This document shows, in pieces, positions 1-9,237 of a DNA stretch of 64,000 bases. The position numbers and the translations under genes are program-made. Source of the stretch: Luteolibacter pohnpeiensis (GTDB lineage Bacteria; Verrucomicrobiota; Verrucomicrobiia; Verrucomicrobiales; Akkermansiaceae); the NCBI RefSeq assembly GCF_016595435.1, contig NZ_JAENIJ010000005.1, positions 1 to 64,000 of the forward strand, written 5' to 3'. Every line of letters begins with the position of its first letter. Position 1 is the first letter of the stretch. The notes beneath the pieces are model-generated. The model was given only the letters and a program-made list of their open reading frames with translations. It was not told where the DNA came from and did not search any database.

Positions 1-156
1 CCGCGTGATCGCCCAATGCGGCTAAAAATCCATCATCAATCCAACCTCAAAACCTCAACAAAAAAGCCTCATCCCCAATCTTTGGTGTAGACCCATCTTT
101 GGTGTAGACCCCAGAGGGGCTGTCGTGCGCTCATTTTCCAGACAGTTGGAAAATGG
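1..156. other. Intergenic stretch at window edge, no gene seen
   Basis: No coding signal is seen. It holds a 17-bp tandem direct repeat at 78-94 and 95-111, and a perfect 9-bp inverted repeat with a 6-base loop at 132-155. The hairpin lies just past the 3' end of the minus-strand tRNA but has no T-run, so a terminator role is uncertain. Confidence 0.5.
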
Positions 157-228
157 CGACCCGTAAGGGAATCGAACCCTTCTTGCCAGGATGAAAACCT
201 GGAGTCCTAACCGATAGACGAACGGGTC
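157..228 (-). tRNA. tRNA-Glu (anticodon TTC)
   Basis: Read on the minus strand the sequence folds into a full cloverleaf of 72 nt without an encoded CCA. The acceptor stem is GACCCGT paired with ACGGGTC, the anticodon stem is CCAGG/CCTGG with loop TTTTCAT (anticodon TTC), and the T arm is AAGGG-TTCGATT-CCCTT. The anticodon specifies glutamate. Confidence 0.95.
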
Positions 229-290
229 GTAAGTCGCGGTGCGGCGAGAAAGAATCCCACCAGCGGATTAAAGGCAAGACCTTTTTGATG

Positions 291-336
291 AAAAATTCGA
301 ATTTTTTTCATTACCCGGTTTCGTGCCTCAGGCACG
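291..336. promoter_or_regulatory. Palindrome and hairpin in the tRNA-Glu/transketolase intergenic region
   Basis: A perfect 16-bp AT-rich palindrome (291-306) is followed by a 6-bp hairpin CGTGCC-TCA-GGCACG (322-336). Both lie between the minus-strand tRNA and the transketolase start at 427, so they fall in the promoter or leader of transketolase. Their function is not known; only the symmetry is seen. Confidence 0.35.
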
Positions 337-426
337 GAAGGTGTGAATGGTGACTTGTCATCCCCGGGTGGTCTCTTAACCTCCCTTCAATCCGGATTTT
401 CAAACCGCCGGAAACGAATTTCACTT

Positions 427-2403
427 ATGAATACAACCGTGCTCGCAAAAGCCGCCAATGAAGCCCGTGGCCTCGCCATGGATGCCATCCATGCCTGTAA
501 CTCCGGACATCTCGGTCTGCCTCTCGGCTGCGCGGAGATCGGTGCCGTCCTTTTCGGCGAGGCTCTCCGGTATAATCCTGATGCCCCGAAATGGTTGAAC
601 CGCGATCGCTTTGTCCTGTCTGCAGGTCACGGCTCGATGTTCCTCTACAGCTGGCTCCATCTTTCGGGCTACGCGGTGTCCCTCGAAGAAGTGAAAAATT
701 TCCGCCAGCTTGGCTCGATCACTCCAGGACATCCTGAGTTCCATGAAACGCCAGGCGTCGAAGCGACGACGGGTCCTCTGGGACAGGGAGTGGGTAACGC
801 CGTGGGCTATGCGCTTTCCGGCAAGCGCGCGGCTGCGAAATTCAACACCGCAGAGCATGTGGTGTTTGATCACCATGTGGTCGCGATCATGGGGGACGGC
901 TGTCTTCAAGAAGGGGTTGCGAAAGAAGCCATCGCTTTCGCGGGGCATTCCGGTTTGGACAATTTGATCCTCATCTATGATTCCAACAACGTGACGCTGG
1001 ATGCGATGGCTGAAATCACTCAAGGTGAGGATGCCGAGGAGTATTTCCATTCTCAATGCTGGGATGCGGTCACCATTGATGGCCATGATTTGGCTGCCAT
1101 CGCGGAAGCTGTCGAGAAAGCCAAGGCGACCCAGAACGGTCGGCCGAAGGTGATCATTGCCAAAACCGTGATCGCTAAGGGAATTCCTGAAGTGGCAGGC
1201 ACTTCCAAGGGCCACGGCGAAGGTGGAGCGAAGTTTATCGAAGCGGCTCGCGCCGGGCTCGGTTTGCCGAAAGAGGAGCTGTTTTTCGTCTCGGAAGAAA
1301 CGAAAGCGTATTTCGCCGCGAAAAAAGAGGAATCGAAGAAAGCTTTCGATGCCTGGCAAGCGACTTACGATGCCTGGGCCGCTGCGAATCCTGAGCTGGC
1401 AGCTGAATTGACTGCAGGGATTGCGCTTTCCGCTCCGACAGACCTCAGCAGTGCGATTCCTGAATTCGCTGCGGATTACAAGGACGCAACCCGTTCGGCT
1501 GGAAGCACGGTGATCAATGCAGTCGCCAAGGCGATGCCTCAGCTGTTGACCGGCAGTGCGGACCTTTTCGGTTCGACCAAAAACTACCTCAAGGATGGCG
1601 GTGATTATTCAACCGGAAATCCGCTAGGCCGGAATATCTGGTTCGGCATTCGTGAACACGGCATGGGCGCGATCTGCAACGGCATCGCCTATGACGGCAT
1701 TTTCCGGGTGAGTGGCGCGACCTTCCTTGCCTTCGCGGATTACATGCGTGGATCGATCCGATTGGCGGCACTTTCGCACATTCCGGTTACCTATATCTTT
1801 ACTCATGATTCCGTGGGAGTCGGCGAAGACGGCCCGACCCACCAACCGGTGGAAACAGTGAGCAGCCTGCGCGTGATTCCGAATTTGGATGTCATCCGTC
1901 CTGGAGATGCCGAGGAAACGGCTGGTGCCTTCATTGCGGCGATGCAGCGGACGGATGGACCGACCGCACTGATCCTGACTCGTCAGGCAATCCCATTGCA
2001 GACTTCGGTTTCCGTGGCTGAGCGCCGCGATGGTGCGCAGCGCGGTGGCTATATCGCGCGCAAGGAGAAGGGTGAGCTGACCACCATCCTGATGGCGTCC
2101 GGTTCTGAGCTTCAATACGCAATGGATGCGGCGGATCAGTTGGGCGACGGTGTCCGGGTCGTCTCCATGCCTTGTTTTGAGCGATTTGATCGCCAAGGCG
2201 CTGACTATCAAGAGGAAGTATTGCCAAAAGCGGTCACGAAACGGATCTCGATCGAGGCCGGCATCACCGGGCTGTGGTGGAAATACCTGGGCACGGATGG
2301 CAAGGCGATCGGCATCGATCGTTTCGGCCTGAGCGCACCGGGAAATGTTGTCTTCAAGGAACTCGGCATCACCACCGAGGCCGTGGTCAACGCTGCGAAG
2401 TAA
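427..2403 (+). CDS. tkt: Transketolase
   Basis: Cytosolic ThDP enzyme of the non-oxidative pentose phosphate pathway that moves two-carbon ketol units between sugar phosphates. The 658-residue product has family-typical length. Visible motifs are SAGHGS (65-70), GHPE (101-104), GPLGQG (116-121), the ThDP/metal signature GDGCLQEG (156-163), and IREHGMGA with the conserved Glu of the pyrimidine-binding domain. A GTG codon at 343 would add 28 residues unlike the family (MNGDLSS...), so the ATG at 427 is preferred. The gene is monocistronic and ends 30 bp before a strong hairpin terminator. Identity is clear; whether it is the only transketolase in the genome cannot be seen. Confidence 0.96.
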   Translation: MNTTVLAKAANEARGLAMDAIHACNSGHLGLPLGCAEIGAVLFGEALRYNPDAPKWLNRDRFVLSAGHGSMFLYSWLHLSGYAVSLEEVKNFRQLGSITPGHPEFHETPGVEATTGPLGQGVGNAVGYALSGKRAAAKFNTAEHVVFDHHVVAIMGDGCLQEGVAKEAIAFAGHSGLDNLILIYDSNNVTLDAMAEITQGEDAEEYFHSQCWDAVTIDGHDLAAIAEAVEKAKATQNGRPKVIIAKTVIAKGIPEVAGTSKGHGEGGAKFIEAARAGLGLPKEELFFVSEETKAYFAAKKEESKKAFDAWQATYDAWAAANPELAAELTAGIALSAPTDLSSAIPEFAADYKDATRSAGSTVINAVAKAMPQLLTGSADLFGSTKNYLKDGGDYSTGNPLGRNIWFGIREHGMGAICNGIAYDGIFRVSGATFLAFADYMRGSIRLAALSHIPVTYIFTHDSVGVGEDGPTHQPVETVSSLRVIPNLDVIRPGDAEETAGAFIAAMQRTDGPTALILTRQAIPLQTSVSVAERRDGAQRGGYIARKEKGELTTILMASGSELQYAMDAADQLGDGVRVVSMPCFERFDRQGADYQEEVLPKAVTKRISIEAGITGLWWKYLGTDGKAIGIDRFGLSAPGNVVFKELGITTEAVVNAAK

Positions 2404-2429
2404 CCGCGCTCGCAGAGCAGAATTTGAGT

Positions 2430-2460
2430 AAGAGGCCGGATGATGCATCCGGCCTCTTTT
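2430..2460 (+). terminator. Rho-independent terminator of tkt
   Basis: A GC-rich perfect stem (AAGAGGCCGGATG paired with CATCCGGCCTCTT, 3-base loop) is followed by a short T-run. It lies between two convergent genes, transketolase and the minus-strand transglutaminase gene, so it may act in both directions. The T-run favours the plus strand. Confidence 0.85.
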
Positions 2461-2465
2461 CATGT

Positions 2466-4490
2466 TCACGCCTTGGCATCGGCCAAGCGATCAAGTTGCT
2501 CCCGAATTTGATCTGCAAGCGATTGCAGGCGGTCTTTTACCGATTTCGATGAGGGCGCGGGGTCAAAGCGCAGTTTTTGATGCAAGGTGATGGCTTCGGC
2601 GACAAGCTCAGGTGCAGCGATCAAGCCCTGCAGGGGAAGCAGCCATTGCGGGAGCGATTGCCCGGGCGGGCGGGGTCCCAGAATTTTTTTGGCTGTGGGT
2701 TCCAATTCGTTGAGCGCAGTGCGGATGTTGCTTTCGAAAACAGATTCCGCAGACTGATGCTCGTGAACCACATGCCGCGATTTGGCAAGACGGCGGATGA
2801 TCACAATCAGCGCACCCACCGCCAGGATGGTCACAATGATCGAAATGATAAGTTGGTTTTTCGGCCGGTTTCTCCACAGAAAGAAATCTTCCCGAGCGAT
2901 CAGCAATCCATCTGCCAGCCACTGGAACGAGGATTTCCCAAGGCGTTGCTCTTCGAGAGCGAACCAATTTCCGGGTGTCGGGTCGAAGTCCTTCCAGATG
3001 CCGTTTTTTTCATCCCATACCCGGCACCACGCGTGGCAATGTTCACCACGGATGACGGCGGTTCCATCCTTTGGATCGGTCTCCCGAACGGCAAAGCCGA
3101 TGGTGTAACGTGTTGGAACCCCGGCTTCCCGCAGTAGCAGGGTGGCCGCTGTGGCGAAATATTCGCAGTGCCCTTTGCGATCGGTCGTCAGGAATTGGGA
3201 AATGGCGGTAGTGGGATTGGCGGACGCATCGTAGAAGGCGGGGATGCTGAGATAGCGGGTGTAGGTGAAATTTTGATCAAACCACCGTTTCACGATGTTA
3301 AGTTTCTCATCCAGGGTCGGCGCGGATTTGAGCCCCAGGCTTTCAACGACTTCTGCGACGGTTCGCGACTCACTTCGGATGACGGCGAGATCCTGTTGTG
3401 GCCACGGCGGTACTTCCGGGCTTTGATGATCCCCCCAGAGGATGGTCCCATCGATGATCGGGTTCTGTGGGTAAATTCGGATGGTTCCAAACGAATTCCG
3501 CTCGATACCATCCAGCTCGAAATCTTTGATGCTGGCCGCATTACCGGGCATCGGGAGCAGGCTTTTGTTGTTTACAGAGCCACGTATGGAAAAACGCGGA
3601 AGGGTCGGCAAAGTTGCTTCCTTACCATCTGCATTGGCGCGGATCAGGTAATAATCTTCGCTATCCGAGGTGCCGTATGCACTCAAATCCTGGAAATCGA
3701 GCACCAAGCTACGTGACCCCGGCGGCAATCGTGTATCCCAAGTCCCGTTGATGTAGCGATTGTAGCTGGCAGCTCGCAACAAACTTGGAAATGGGTCTCC
3801 TTTTCGAATTTTCAATCGCCAGAGGATGTCCCGCGATACCTTGATATCACCCAGTTTTCCAATTTGCGTATGGGAGGTTTTCGCATCCAGGCCGGTGCCT
3901 GAACCTGAATCTTTGCCGCGATAGCTATATTTACTGGTGGCGAAGTGCAGGGTCGCTTGACCGGTGAGGGCAAAAAGAGTGGCGATGAATAGGGCGAAAA
4001 GAACTCCGGCAGGTCTTTTCCGGCGATTCCGAACCATGGGCCACCCGATCAACAAAACGATCCCCGGCAGATAAAAATAGGGGTTGGCTTGTTCTCCCAA
4101 AGTCGATGCCACCAACGTGATCACCAGGTAGGCATTGCCGAAATTCAGTTTAATCACGGATTCCTGCAATCCATGACGAAGATTTCGCTCGTATCTTTGC
4201 CGGGCGAAAAAGGAGAAAATATTCAGCGGGATGGATGTCTGAAGCCCGTAGGATTGGGTGAATTGGACCGGAAACAGCAGCACCGGTAGCCAGCCCATCA
4301 CGCGCGAGACCGCGAGCGAGCGATGGCTGTCATCCAACCAAAAAACGACCAGCAGCACGATGATGGCGATGGTTGAGAGATGCCAGGATCTGGCGTAGCC
4401 ATGATCATCGAAATTCCAACGAAGACGGACGAAATGCGCCGTCTCGACGATGACGGCGAGTAGCACTGCCGCGATGACATTTCCAGTCAT
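2466..4490 (-). CDS. Membrane-anchored transglutaminase-like protein (TgpA type)
   Basis: About six hydrophobic segments fill the first 180 residues and a further one sits near 560. Between them is a transglutaminase core with the expected triad: Cys442 in GHCEYFATA, His486 in GEHCHAWCRV and Asp503 in DFDPTPGNW. This is the arrangement of TgpA/DUF3488 proteins, which travel with MoxR and DUF58 genes; the substrate is usually unknown. It is the last gene of pyrD-moxR-DUF58-tgpA. The reading frame stays open about 125 bases upstream of the ATG at 4490, into the DUF58 gene, and encodes a plausible start of the first membrane helix. No ATG, GTG or TTG occurs there, so the N-terminus may be longer than drawn. 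Confidence 0.88.
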   Translation of the reverse strand: MTGNVIAAVLLAVIVETAHFVRLRWNFDDHGYARSWHLSTIAIIVLLVVFWLDDSHRSLAVSRVMGWLPVLLFPVQFTQSYGLQTSIPLNIFSFFARQRYERNLRHGLQESVIKLNFGNAYLVITLVASTLGEQANPYFYLPGIVLLIGWPMVRNRRKRPAGVLFALFIATLFALTGQATLHFATSKYSYRGKDSGSGTGLDAKTSHTQIGKLGDIKVSRDILWRLKIRKGDPFPSLLRAASYNRYINGTWDTRLPPGSRSLVLDFQDLSAYGTSDSEDYYLIRANADGKEATLPTLPRFSIRGSVNNKSLLPMPGNAASIKDFELDGIERNSFGTIRIYPQNPIIDGTILWGDHQSPEVPPWPQQDLAVIRSESRTVAEVVESLGLKSAPTLDEKLNIVKRWFDQNFTYTRYLSIPAFYDASANPTTAISQFLTTDRKGHCEYFATAATLLLREAGVPTRYTIGFAVRETDPKDGTAVIRGEHCHAWCRVWDEKNGIWKDFDPTPGNWFALEEQRLGKSSFQWLADGLLIAREDFFLWRNRPKNQLIISIIVTILAVGALIVIIRRLAKSRHVVHEHQSAESVFESNIRTALNELEPTAKKILGPRPPGQSLPQWLLPLQGLIAAPELVAEAITLHQKLRFDPAPSSKSVKDRLQSLADQIREQLDRLADAKA

Positions 4491-4560
4491 CGCCCCCCAG
4501 AACAGGAGGGCGCAACCAAGCAGATAACGGGGCGGTGGAAGGGCTGTAGGGATGGCGGAA

Positions 4561-5970
4561 TTAGTTGAGTGTTGGGAGTCGGCGCGGGAGACGGTGGAGG
4601 TCTTGTTCCAGCTGGTGAACGTTCAACCATTGTCCAGGAATCGGAGCATCTTGCGGGCGCGGGCCGATGCCTAGGACTAGCGCGCTGCATAGCACTCCGC
4701 CACGTTCAAGGTTTTGGAGAAATTCGGCACGGTGTGAATCCCAGCCGCACAGGACGACCAGGCACGAAGTGAGCAGCTCGCGGTGTTTCAGGACCAAATT
4801 GGTGAGAGGCTCGAACGCCGGTTCACTTTCCGAGTGAACCCCGGCGAGGACTTCCAGCAAGGTCTCGGTCCGGGCGACTCCGCGTCCTGCGGTCACCATG
4901 TGGGCCTTGTCCTTGATGAACATCAAATCCAGCAGCGACTCTCCACTATCCAAAGTGACGACAAATGAGGCCGCGACAGAAACTGCGGCTTCAAAGATTT
5001 CCCGCTCGTTGGGGGTGGAAAAGGTATCGAGGATCAGCCCATAGCGAGGGTAAAACGTGTCTTCGAGCTCCTTCACAATCGGCCGCCCGGTTCGGGCCCA
5101 GCTTTTCCAATGAATCTGACGCAGCGGGTCGCCGGGGCGGTAATCTCGCAGGCCGACGAATTCGCCGGAATTGCCGATCGCATTGGCCGTCGCATCGCCG
5201 CCGATTTGGAATCTCGTGTTTCCGGGCATTTCGAAATTCGGCAGGCGGTAGCGCTTCGGTAAAACCGTCAGGGTGGATGTGGCGGTTTGGGTTCTGCGGC
5301 AACGTTGCAGCAGGCCAAATGGATCGGGCAATAGCACCCGCAAATCCTCCAACTGGGTGACTCCGCGGCGGAGTGGGATGAATTCGATGGTGCTCATTTT
5401 GGTTTCGCCAGGAGCGAGATCAAGCGGCAGCTTGGCCTTTCCTCCTTCGAACAGCCGGCGATGATAAATCAGCCACTTCCAGCGATAGTAAGCCAGGGTA
5501 CGATCGAACCAATTGCGCTCATGTTCGCCCGGCTCGCGGCTGAAGCGGAAATCCCCATAGTTTGGCCGTGGATCAGGCGCCGTTTCTGAAAGCCATGCGT
5601 GGCTGAGACGTCTTCGGGCCAGGTTGGTGACATGGAGGTGGTAGCGCAGAACTTCATCGACAGTCCCATAACGCGGGAGTTCGCGGATGGCGCGGATGTT
5701 TGCCCGTCTGGCCAGCATCCAGAAGAACGCGATGAATCCGATGGCGAAGGCGAGGGAGAAGATTTGATGCACCGCATCATTATTCCAGTAGCCAATCAGC
5801 AATCCGCAGGAAATCACCTGGACTGCTGCGAGTCCAACACCAGCTGGGAGGATCCGCCGGGTGAAGAAATACCGCGGACCCGCGCTTTTCATGTAAGCAC
5901 GGTGCAGCGTCCGATCCAACCATTCCGGTCGCGGTGACTGGCGTTTCGTCTCGGTGGCAGCGGAACTCAT
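4561..5970 (-). CDS. DUF58 domain-containing membrane protein
   Basis: The 469-residue protein has two membrane helices near residues 43-61 and 69-88, then a soluble part. The DUF58 signature RDYRPGDPLRQIHWKSWART lies at 275-294 and is followed by a von Willebrand-like fold region (LILDTFSTPNEREIFEAAVS). DUF58 proteins are regular partners of MoxR ATPases and transglutaminase-like membrane proteins; the complex is thought to act in envelope assembly or stress, but the precise role is unknown. It begins 14 bp after the moxR stop, which supports co-transcription. Confidence 0.92.
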   Translation of the reverse strand: MSSAATETKRQSPRPEWLDRTLHRAYMKSAGPRYFFTRRILPAGVGLAAVQVISCGLLIGYWNNDAVHQIFSLAFAIGFIAFFWMLARRANIRAIRELPRYGTVDEVLRYHLHVTNLARRRLSHAWLSETAPDPRPNYGDFRFSREPGEHERNWFDRTLAYYRWKWLIYHRRLFEGGKAKLPLDLAPGETKMSTIEFIPLRRGVTQLEDLRVLLPDPFGLLQRCRRTQTATSTLTVLPKRYRLPNFEMPGNTRFQIGGDATANAIGNSGEFVGLRDYRPGDPLRQIHWKSWARTGRPIVKELEDTFYPRYGLILDTFSTPNEREIFEAAVSVAASFVVTLDSGESLLDLMFIKDKAHMVTAGRGVARTETLLEVLAGVHSESEPAFEPLTNLVLKHRELLTSCLVVLCGWDSHRAEFLQNLERGGVLCSALVLGIGPRPQDAPIPGQWLNVHQLEQDLHRLPRRLPTLN

Positions 5971-5984
5971 CGCGGTTGTTCGGT

Positions 5985-6920
5985 CTAAACGGGAACCGGT
6001 GTTTGAGCAATGATGTCCTCCACGATTTGTCGGGCATTTTGTCCTAAATATTTCGCTTCAGGAGCCAGCACCAGGCGGTGGGCGATGACGTCGACAGCGA
6101 CCGATTGGATGATTTCCGGAGAAACGAAGTCGAGGCCCTCAAACAGTGCCAGCGCCTGGGAAACTTTCATCAATGCCAGTGAGGCACGCGGGCTGGCCGG
6201 GAGTTGGACCTCTGGCCGGGAGCGGGTTGCTGCGACCAGGGCCACGGTGTAGTGACGCAGCTCTTCGCTGAAGCGGATTTTTTTCGCGGCATCCATCAGT
6301 TCGAGGATTTCATCGCGTGAGACCACCGGTTCCAGTTGGTCCACCGGATGCGTTTGCACTTGATCGGCCAAAATGGCGACTTCTTCGGCCGCGCTGACGT
6401 AGCCGAGGGTGCATTGCAGGGCGAACCGGTCCATCTGTGCTTCCGGCAACGGGTAGGTTCCGCGAAATTCGACCGGATTTTGGGTGGCGATCACAAAAAA
6501 CAGACTGCCGAAGTCATGTCGCTCTCCCTCAATCGTTGCCTGGCCCTCGGCCATGGCTTCGAGTAGCGCGCTTTGCGTTCGCGGTGAAGCGCGGTTGATT
6601 TCGTCCGCGAGAAGAATGTTGGTAAAGATCGGCCCGGGATGAAATCGGAACTCCTGGGAGCGGGGATCGAGAACGGAAATTCCAAGAATATCGGACGGCA
6701 GGAGATCCGGGGTGAATTGGACCCGCTTGAAGACCGAACCGGAAATGGCGGCTGCGATTGCTTTAGCCATCGTGGTTTTCCCGGTCCCCGGGTAATCTTC
6801 GAGCAAGACGTGCCCGCCTGAAATCATGGTGGCGAGGATGCGGCGAATGACGGGTTCCTGACCGCGGACAACGGAGCAAACCGCCTGTTCTAGGCGGGCT
6901 GGGGTGGGGAGATCGGGCAT
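5985..6920 (-). CDS. moxR: MoxR family AAA+ ATPase
   Basis: The 311-residue protein has a Walker A motif PGTGKTT (44-50), Walker B LLADEINR (D106, E107) and the sensor-type ATQNP segment (near 155-160). These define a MoxR-type AAA+ chaperone-like ATPase, cytosolic and usually a hexamer. MoxR proteins are proposed to remodel or insert cofactors into VWA or DUF58 partners, and here the DUF58 gene follows directly. The gene starts 9 bp after pyrD on the same strand, so a single transcript from pyrD is likely. Confidence 0.94.
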   Translation of the reverse strand: MPDLPTPARLEQAVCSVVRGQEPVIRRILATMISGGHVLLEDYPGTGKTTMAKAIAAAISGSVFKRVQFTPDLLPSDILGISVLDPRSQEFRFHPGPIFTNILLADEINRASPRTQSALLEAMAEGQATIEGERHDFGSLFFVIATQNPVEFRGTYPLPEAQMDRFALQCTLGYVSAAEEVAILADQVQTHPVDQLEPVVSRDEILELMDAAKKIRFSEELRHYTVALVAATRSRPEVQLPASPRASLALMKVSQALALFEGLDFVSPEIIQSVAVDVIAHRLVLAPEAKYLGQNARQIVEDIIAQTPVPV

Positions 6921-6929
6921 TTTGAAATG

Positions 6930-7955
6930 TCAAAGGGATGCGGCAAGCTCGCGGACGAGTCTGGGGCCTTGATAAATGAATGATGTGTAGATTTGGACGA
7001 GGGAAGCTCCTGCGTCCAGTTTTGCCTTCGCTTCTTCCACAGAAGAAATGCCGCCGACCCCGATAATCGGCACTTTATTTCCCAAATGAGATGAAAAAGC
7101 GGCCAAAACGGCGGTGCTTTTATCGAACACCGGTTTGCCTGACAGGCCGCCCGCTTCGTTGGCGCGCGGATGGCTCATGACCGACTGGCGATCCAGCGTC
7201 GTATTCGTGGCAATGAGGCCATCCAATCCGCCGTCGGTGAAAACTTTGGCCAGGTCCTGAATGTGCTGATCTTCCAAATCGGGCGCGACCTTGAACAACA
7301 ACGGAACGGATTTGCCATGCTCACTGGCCAGTTTTTGTTGTTCCTGCTTCAGCTTTTCCAGCAATCGCGCACTCGCTTCCGCACCTTGGAGATCGCGTAA
7401 GCCCGGCGTGTTCGGGGATGAAAGATTGACCGCAATATAATCTGCAACCGGATAGGCGGCGCGTAGGCAGGCGAGATAATCGTCCGCGGCATTTTCGTTC
7501 GGGGTATCCTTGTTTTTGCCGATGTTGAAGCCGATGACTCCGTTGAAGTCCTTGCTTTGGCGAACGTTGGTGACGCCGGCGTCGATCCCGGGATTGTTGA
7601 AACCCATGCGATTGATGATCGCTTCGTGATCGATCAGTCGGAACAATCGAGGCTTTGGATTTCCGGCTTGAGGCCGCGGAGTGATGGTGCCGATTTCGAT
7701 GAAACCGAAGCCGAGACGTCCGAACGCGTCGATCGTGTTTCCTTCTTTGTCGAGCCCTGCGGCAAGGCCGACTCGATTCGGAAAGGTGAGTCCCATCAAC
7801 TCGACGGGGGTGACAAATTCGGGTGAATCCGCGAGGAGCTTTAAAACTCCCACTTTTTCACAAACCCGGAGACCGGAAAGACTAAGATGATGGGCCTGTT
7901 CCGCATCTAAGCGAAACAATATCGAACGAAGAACGGGATATAAGATATCGAGCAC
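6930..7955 (-). CDS. pyrD: Dihydroorotate dehydrogenase (quinone), class 2
   Basis: FMN enzyme of pyrimidine synthesis that oxidises dihydroorotate to orotate with membrane quinone as acceptor. The 341-residue length and the N-terminal amphipathic extension (LYPVLRSILFRLDAEQAHH) mark class 2. Conserved stretches include GLAAGLDKEG, INRMGFNNPG and AVNLSSPNTPGLRDLQ, and the FMN phosphate region IGVGGISS. The start codon is GTG at 7955. It is the first gene of a minus-strand operon with moxR, DUF58 and the transglutaminase gene; the grouping does not suggest a shared pathway. Confidence 0.95.
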   Translation of the reverse strand: MLDILYPVLRSILFRLDAEQAHHLSLSGLRVCEKVGVLKLLADSPEFVTPVELMGLTFPNRVGLAAGLDKEGNTIDAFGRLGFGFIEIGTITPRPQAGNPKPRLFRLIDHEAIINRMGFNNPGIDAGVTNVRQSKDFNGVIGFNIGKNKDTPNENAADDYLACLRAAYPVADYIAVNLSSPNTPGLRDLQGAEASARLLEKLKQEQQKLASEHGKSVPLLFKVAPDLEDQHIQDLAKVFTDGGLDGLIATNTTLDRQSVMSHPRANEAGGLSGKPVFDKSTAVLAAFSSHLGNKVPIIGVGGISSVEEAKAKLDAGASLVQIYTSFIYQGPRLVRELAASL

Positions 7956-8286
7956 GCGTCGAATTTGCGGAACTCGATCTAAGTTGTCGAGTGGCGCGAC
8001 ACCGTGGTGCGAAATGTGTCATAATGACCCGGCACCGTGACATTATGCACGATGCAAAGTGCCAATGTGTCACGATGTTCTTCCGCAACTGTTGATTTAT
8101 CAAGGGTATGAGTAATTATTCCTGCGGGCACGCATTCTGCGAATAGAATGGTCCATGGAAGCCAACGATCGTTCTGAAATGTTCTCCTGATCTCAGAATG
8201 TCATTACAAAGCATTTTTTCTCGAAATATTAGGAATAAACTACTCTCCGGCTTCGCTTAATCAAGTAACTCCTGCCCCACAAAATT
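7956..8286. promoter_or_regulatory. Divergent promoter region between pyrD and sigma factor gene, with repeated motifs
   Basis: These 331 bases separate pyrD and the sigma factor gene, which are transcribed away from each other. A 14-base motif is present at 8013-8026 and again at 8064-8077 (12 of 14 identical), and an inverted, related copy lies at 8035-8050, so CATAATG (8020-8026) faces CATTATG (8041-8047). A separate inverted repeat CATTCT/AGAATG lies at 8133-8150. The repeated, oppositely oriented motifs look like regulator sites. No gene is apparent. Confidence 0.5.
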
Positions 8287-9144
8287 ATGGCCTACGAATC
8301 TGACAGCAGCCTTAAACTTTACCTGCGCGAGATTTCAAAAACCCCTCTTTTGACTACCGAAGAGGAAGTCGCGCTCGCAGCGCGCATCAAAGAGGGCGAC
8401 CCTGAAGCACGCGCTCACATGATCCGCGCGAACCTTCGACTTGTGGTGAAAATCGCCCAAGATTATTCAAGCTACGGCCTTCCTGTGACCGATTTGATTT
8501 CTGAAGGAAACATCGGTTTGATGAAGGCGGTGGAACGTTTCGACCCTGAAAAGGGCGGCAAACTTTCGACTTATGCCGCATGGTGGATCAAGCAATCCAT
8601 CAAGCGCGCACTGGCAAACCAATCGAAAACGATTCGTCTGCCCGTCCATATGGTCGATAAAATCGCAAAAATGCGCCGGATTTCGACCATGCTCGCAGAA
8701 GCACTCGGTCGCGAGCCTACCGATGAAGAGCTTGCCGAAGAAGTCGGCTTGCCACGCCGCAAGCTGGCCATGCTGAAGCAAGCTTCGCAACGCCCGACTT
8801 CGCTCGATGCCCCAATCAACGAAGGGGAAGCGACCGAATATGGCGAAGTCATTGGTGACGAGCGTGCCGTGAACCCGCTGGACATGCTTTCCGATAAGAA
8901 TCTTCATGGAGAACTGGACGGTTTGCTTTCCGTTTTGGACGACCGTGAACGACGCATCATTGATGACCGTTTTGGTCTCAGTGGTCATACTCCGCTGACT
9001 TTGGAGGAAGTCGGTCGTGAGTTTGGTGTGACCCGTGAACGGATCCGCCAATTGCAGAATTCTGCTTTGACAAAAATGCGCCGCGCTCTCCGTAAGAAGG
9101 AAAAGCCGATGCCAAAACCAATTGGCGGTTTGGCAGAGGCTTGA
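8287..9144 (+). CDS. RNA polymerase sigma factor, sigma-70 family (RpoD/RpoS-like)
   Basis: The 285-residue protein has region 1.2 (SLKLYLREISKTPLLT), region 2 (NLRLVVKIAQDY...GLMKAVERFDPEKGGKLSTYAAWWIKQSI), region 3 (RLPVHMVDKIAKM) and region 4.2 (LEEVGREFGVTRERIRQLQ). It lacks the long acidic region 1.1 of primary sigma factors, so it is most like a group 2 alternative sigma that still reads -10/-35 promoters. It stands alone between a motif-rich upstream region and a strong terminator. It could be called RpoD or RpoS by homology alone; a longer primary RpoD elsewhere in the genome is expected. Confidence 0.93.
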   Translation: MAYESDSSLKLYLREISKTPLLTTEEEVALAARIKEGDPEARAHMIRANLRLVVKIAQDYSSYGLPVTDLISEGNIGLMKAVERFDPEKGGKLSTYAAWWIKQSIKRALANQSKTIRLPVHMVDKIAKMRRISTMLAEALGREPTDEELAEEVGLPRRKLAMLKQASQRPTSLDAPINEGEATEYGEVIGDERAVNPLDMLSDKNLHGELDGLLSVLDDRERRIIDDRFGLSGHTPLTLEEVGREFGVTRERIRQLQNSALTKMRRALRKKEKPMPKPIGGLAEA

Positions 9145-9179
9145 CGAATTCCCGTGTGTTTATGCTTGTTGGCTGGCAG

Positions 9180-9218
9180 CCGCAGCAGGTTGGAGGACCT
9201 GCTGCGGTTGCTTTTTTT
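9180..9218 (+). terminator. Rho-independent terminator of the sigma factor gene
   Basis: An 11-bp perfect stem CCGCAGCAGGT / ACCTGCTGCGG with a 6-base loop is followed by a run of seven T. It ends the sigma factor transcript 36 bp after its stop codon. Confidence 0.9.
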
Positions 9219-9237
9219 GTGACTTGCGGCGCGCTGA

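Noticed and set aside
421-1359. Long open frame antisense to transketolase (312 codons)
   Set aside because: It mirrors the high-codon-bias sense gene; the product has no recognisable domain and the sense protein is certain.
1624-2469. Second long antisense frame over the transketolase 3' half
   Set aside because: Same reason; it also runs through the transketolase terminator.
7882-8103. 73-codon minus-strand frame in the pyrD upstream region
   Set aside because: It overlaps the pyrD start and the repeated regulatory motifs; the product is Arg/Ser-rich and featureless.
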